Assembly (NCBI GenBank): GCA_003224995.1 | Contig: QIAI01000412.1 | Span: 1-6,636 of the forward strand | Direction: 5' to 3' | DNA length: 6,636 bases | DNA from: Acidobacteriota bacterium | GTDB taxonomy: Bacteria > Acidobacteriota > Terriglobia > Terriglobales > Acidobacteriaceae | Part shown: positions 5,595 to 6,636 of the stretch, one piece after another | Numbering within the stretch: the first letter of the stretch is position 1 | Layout of the letters: each line of letters starts with the position of its first letter | Translations under genes and position numbers: made by a program | Notes under the pieces: model-generated | Databases searched by the model: none | Told to the model about the DNA's origin: nothing | What the model saw: only the letters and a program-made list of their open reading frames with translations

Positions 5595-6636
5595 CTACCC
5601 GTTGTTGTCCGCCGACTGAGTCGGTGCCAGCACGGCGGTCAGCACCTCGATGTAACTCTTCGCCGTTGCTTCCCGGGAACCATGCCGCAAGATGTACTCC
5701 CGAGCATTGGATCCGTAAGACCTTCGATCCTCGGGATGCTCCACAAGTGCAACGATGGCGTTCACCAGGGCAGTACTGTTTTCCGGTTCGATGAACACGC
5801 CCGCCCTGGCTGTTTCAAGAATTTTACGGGCTTGCCCGTCGACTCCGAGAATTACCGGGCGACCGCACGCCATGAACTCGAGCATCTTGGTTGGAATGAC
5901 GGTCTTGAAGAGTTCGGTTTTCTTCAGGAGTACCAGGCAAACGTCGGCGGCGCAGATGTAGGCGGGAATGCGTTCTCGCGGCTGCTGATCGATGAAATTG
6001 ACATTTCGCAAGCTGCGCGCGCTGAGTGCGCTTTTGAGGCGATCCTTATCAGCGCCTTCCCCAACCAGCAAGAACATTATGTTGGGACGGGTGCGTTGCA
6101 AGCTTGCCGCTGCCTCGAGGAGTGTGTCGAGGCCATGCGCCATTCCCATGGTGCCGATATAGCCGAGCACGAACTTACCCTGCAAACCTAACTGCTGCCT
6201 TAGCGCAGGCTCGTCACGCGGAGCGAATTGGCTGGTCTCCACTCCATTTTCGACAATGGAGATCTTCCCGGGCGGAACTTGCCAATGTTGCATCAAGTGA
6301 TCTTTGAATGCGGGGGTCACGACTACGATATGGGCCGCCTTACGATAGAGAAACCCGGCGACACGCCGAAGCGAACGATGTAGGAGTGAATTTTCCGCAC
6401 CCATCCCGACCGCGGCCAGCGATTCCGGCCACAGATCACGCACTTCGAAAACCAAGGGAACGCGCTTCCAAAACGAAATCCACCATCCAGAGAGGCCCAC
6501 CAGCAATTGCGGAGAGCTGGCGATCACTACGTCTGGCCGCGAGAGTTCGAGTCCTCGAAGCGCGGCAGAAACGCAGAATGAACCATAATTCAGGATGCGT
6601 TCATGGGCTTTTCGATTGGGCAACGGCCAAAGCCAA
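5595..6636 (-). CDS. GT4-family glycosyltransferase, WbuB/WcaI-like (5' end outside window)
   Basis: The frame is open to the window's edge (upstream of the TTG at 6623 it reads WLWPLPNRKAHERILNYGSF), so the N-terminal part of the first Rossmann domain lies outside; about 346 residues are seen of a usual 400 or so. Visible parts are DVVIASSPQLLVGL and PLVFEVRDLWPESLAAVG of the acceptor domain, and the donor domain beginning FVLGYIGTMGMAHGLDTLLEA, with LLVGEGADKDRLK, VNFIDQQPRERIPAYICAAD, and the E-x7-E-type nucleotide-sugar site region ELFKTVIPTKMLEFMACGRP. The DLWPES motif and overall order are typical of WbuB (O-antigen fucosamine/QuiNAc transferase-like) and WcaI colanic acid enzymes. It likely adds a sugar to a lipid-linked polysaccharide intermediate at the cytoplasmic side. 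This gene shows no frame break. Donor and acceptor cannot be named. Confidence 0.85.
   Translation of the reverse strand, partial: WLWPLPNRKAHERILNYGSFCVSAALRGLELSRPDVVIASSPQLLVGLSGWWISFWKRVPLVFEVRDLWPESLAAVGMGAENSLLHRSLRRVAGFLYRKAAHIVVVTPAFKDHLMQHWQVPPGKISIVENGVETSQFAPRDEPALRQQLGLQGKFVLGYIGTMGMAHGLDTLLEAAASLQRTRPNIMFLLVGEGADKDRLKSALSARSLRNVNFIDQQPRERIPAYICAADVCLVLLKKTELFKTVIPTKMLEFMACGRPVILGVDGQARKILETARAGVFIEPENSTALVNAIVALVEHPEDRRSYGSNAREYILRHGSREATAKSYIEVLTAVLAPTQSADNNG

Noticed and set aside
5612..5624. Palindrome CCGACTGAGTCGG near the convergent gene ends
   Set aside because: It falls in the last codons of the glycosyltransferase gene and is too short to form a stable hairpin, with no T-tract; likely chance.

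Overview
The window (about 6.6 kb, GC-rich) looks like a chromosomal segment of an Acidobacteriota bacterium, probably class Terriglobia. This is inferred from protein style: an M28 peptidase tail, a degenerate Ser/Thr kinase carrying HGAVKPSN in place of the HRD loop and fused through a membrane helix to a TonB C-terminal domain, a WecA-type transferase with a long C-terminal extension, and a signal-peptide polysaccharide export protein. I could not run any search, so the taxonomy is a judgement.

Layout: 1-165 (+) is the last 54 codons of an M28-like metallopeptidase. Next come a weak candidate terminator and a candidate promoter, then 401-1303 (+), a secreted protein with an STN-like domain and a Gln/Ala/Pro-rich tail. 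Facing it, 2630 to 1337 (-) is a kinase-like/TonB_C gene broken into two frames. Upstream on the same strand, 4305 to 2769 (-) is a WecA/TagO-type undecaprenyl-phosphate sugar-1-phosphate transferase whose first 13 or so codons are in another frame from the rest. A 279-bp divergent control region (4306-4584) separates it from 4585-5582 (+), a Wza-like export protein also broken into two frames. Convergent with that, and 12 bp away, is 6636 to 5595 (-), the C-terminal part of a GT4 (WbuB/WcaI-like) glycosyltransferase running off the window.

The right half fits the edge of an exopolysaccharide or capsule locus: WecA-like protein starts the lipid-linked sugar, the GT4 enzyme extends it, and the Wza-like protein exports the polymer. 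The kinase-like protein could be a regulator, but nothing in the sequence ties it to polysaccharide synthesis except position.

The main anomaly is that three adjacent genes (kinase/TonB_C, WecA-like, Wza-like) each contain one frame break, and at each break residues expected from the family appear to be missing. This suggests short deletions rather than single-base errors. It could be real decay of the locus or a defect of assembly; the sequence alone cannot decide. I found no CRISPR array, tRNA, rRNA, insertion sequence or clearly new defence or mobile system.
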